From Xanthobacteraceae bacterium 501b (GTDB lineage: Bacteria > Pseudomonadota > Alphaproteobacteria > Rhizobiales > Xanthobacteraceae): a stretch of 64,000 nucleotides of DNA. Shown here one piece after another: positions 63,592 to 64,000 of this stretch. A program made the position numbers and the translations under genes. Position 1 is the first letter of the stretch, and every line of letters begins with the position of its first letter. The stretch spans positions 1,860,001-1,924,000 of the forward strand of contig KB899087.1 of assembly GCA_000378025.1 (NCBI GenBank), written 5' to 3'. Under the pieces are notes generated by a model, which made no database searches, was not told the origin of the DNA, and worked only from the letters and a program-made list of their open reading frames with translations.

Positions 63592-64000
63592 GTGGAGGGC
63601 TCCAGCGCGCCGGCGGAGCGGGCGAAGCGCAGCTCAAGCCGGTCCTGCAGGATGGAAAGGACCGAGCTCAGCGCGAGGTAGATCAGCGCGGCTTCAATGT
63701 AGATGATGAGCGGCTCATAGGTCACGGCGACGATGCGCTGCGCCTGCTGGAACAACTCAGGCACGGTGATGGCCGCCGCGAGCGAAGTGTCCTTCACCAG
63801 CGAAATGAAGGTGTTCGACAGAGGCGGCACGGCGACCCGCGTCGCCTGTGGCAGCACGGTACGGCGCAGCGCCTGCGACCAGTTCATGCCGATGGAGTAG
63901 CTCGCTTCCCACTGCCCCTTGGGAATCGAGGCAATGACCGCGCGGATGATCTCCGAGCTGTAGGCCCCGACATTGATGGTGAAGCCGATCAGCGCCGCCG
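63588..64000 (-). CDS. Polar amino acid ABC permease, partial (runs off the window)
   Basis: The frame is open from the window end to the stop at 63588 and encodes about 137 residues: [51 protein letters not shown], the EAA loop of HisM/TcyB-type permeases, then two or three membrane helices. The N-terminal part is beyond 64000. Partner of the adjacent ATPase in a cystine-type importer. Confidence 0.88.
   Translation of the reverse strand, partial: AALIGFTINVGAYSSEIIRAVIASIPKGQWEASYSIGMNWSQALRRTVLPQATRVAVPPLSNTFISLVKDTSLAAAITVPELFQQAQRIVAVTYEPLIIYIEAALIYLALSSVLSILQDRLELRFARSAGALEPST

Overview
The window is GC-rich DNA from an alphaproteobacterium, probably of the order Hyphomicrobiales. This is inferred from the BioR-type biotin regulator with TTATAGATAA sites, the IalB-family protein, the DUF6634-like protein and a run of sulfur-source genes typical of soil rhizobial relatives; the genus cannot be fixed from sequence alone. 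Coordinates 1-11.9 kb are mobile or decayed DNA. From about 19.4 kb to the end the window is an unusually dense block of transport and oxidoreductase genes for scavenging organic sulfur (and possibly amides), followed by biotin genes.

Region by region. 1-2.9 kb: small plasmid-type genes, including a DUF6634-like protein and an XRE-type regulator flanked by two copies of a 17-bp palindrome. 2.9-7.9 kb: the core of a Tn7/Tn5053-like transposon (TnsA-like endonuclease, TnsB/TniA-like DDE transposase, TnsC/TniB-like ATPase, TniQ). TniQ is cut by an IS21-family element (7904-10400), and the rest of tniQ and the transposon right end are missing. 10.5-11.2 kb: a frameshifted short-chain dehydrogenase. 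11.9-16.6 kb: a large autotransporter and an IalB-like secreted protein. 16.9-19.2 kb: an AraC regulator divergent from an MFS exporter.

19.4-28.6 kb: the 3' remnant of a SfnB/DszC-type flavin oxidoreductase, then a tightly packed operon of two amidases, an SsuABC/TauABC-type importer, a DUF971 protein, an AprA-like FAD protein, a short AprB-like 2[4Fe-4S] ferredoxin and a HEAT-repeat protein. It faces a Crp/Fnr regulator. 29.7-37.2 kb: two more sulfonate/taurine-type importers, one with an M20 deacylase and one with a RidA-like protein. 37.3-42.4 kb: MetNIQ set 1, an extra MetQ and a HAD phosphatase. 42.5-51.1 kb: one leftward operon, sfnG - AMP-binding-like protein - livGHM - two Liv binding proteins - livF. 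51.3-59.6 kb: two NtaA/SnaA/DmoA-family monooxygenases, MetNIQ set 2, sfnB and a second SfnB/DszC-like enzyme. 59.7-62.7 kb: bioYBD and bioR. 62.8 kb to the end: a cystine-type ABC importer running off the window.

How it works together (inference): many importers bring in sulfonates, sulfones, thioethers or N-acyl S-alkyl amino acids. Flavin monooxygenases (SfnG, the NtaA/DmoA family) and the acyl-CoA-dehydrogenase-like SfnB enzymes cleave C-S bonds, while amidases, deacylase and RidA trim nitrogen or acyl groups. A short AT-rich element, TAGWCTA, recurs in the divergent promoters of this block and may mark a shared regulon. The AprA-like/ferredoxin/HEAT/DUF971/amidase/ABC operon and the coupling of sfnG to a Liv-type transporter are the best candidates for undescribed biology.
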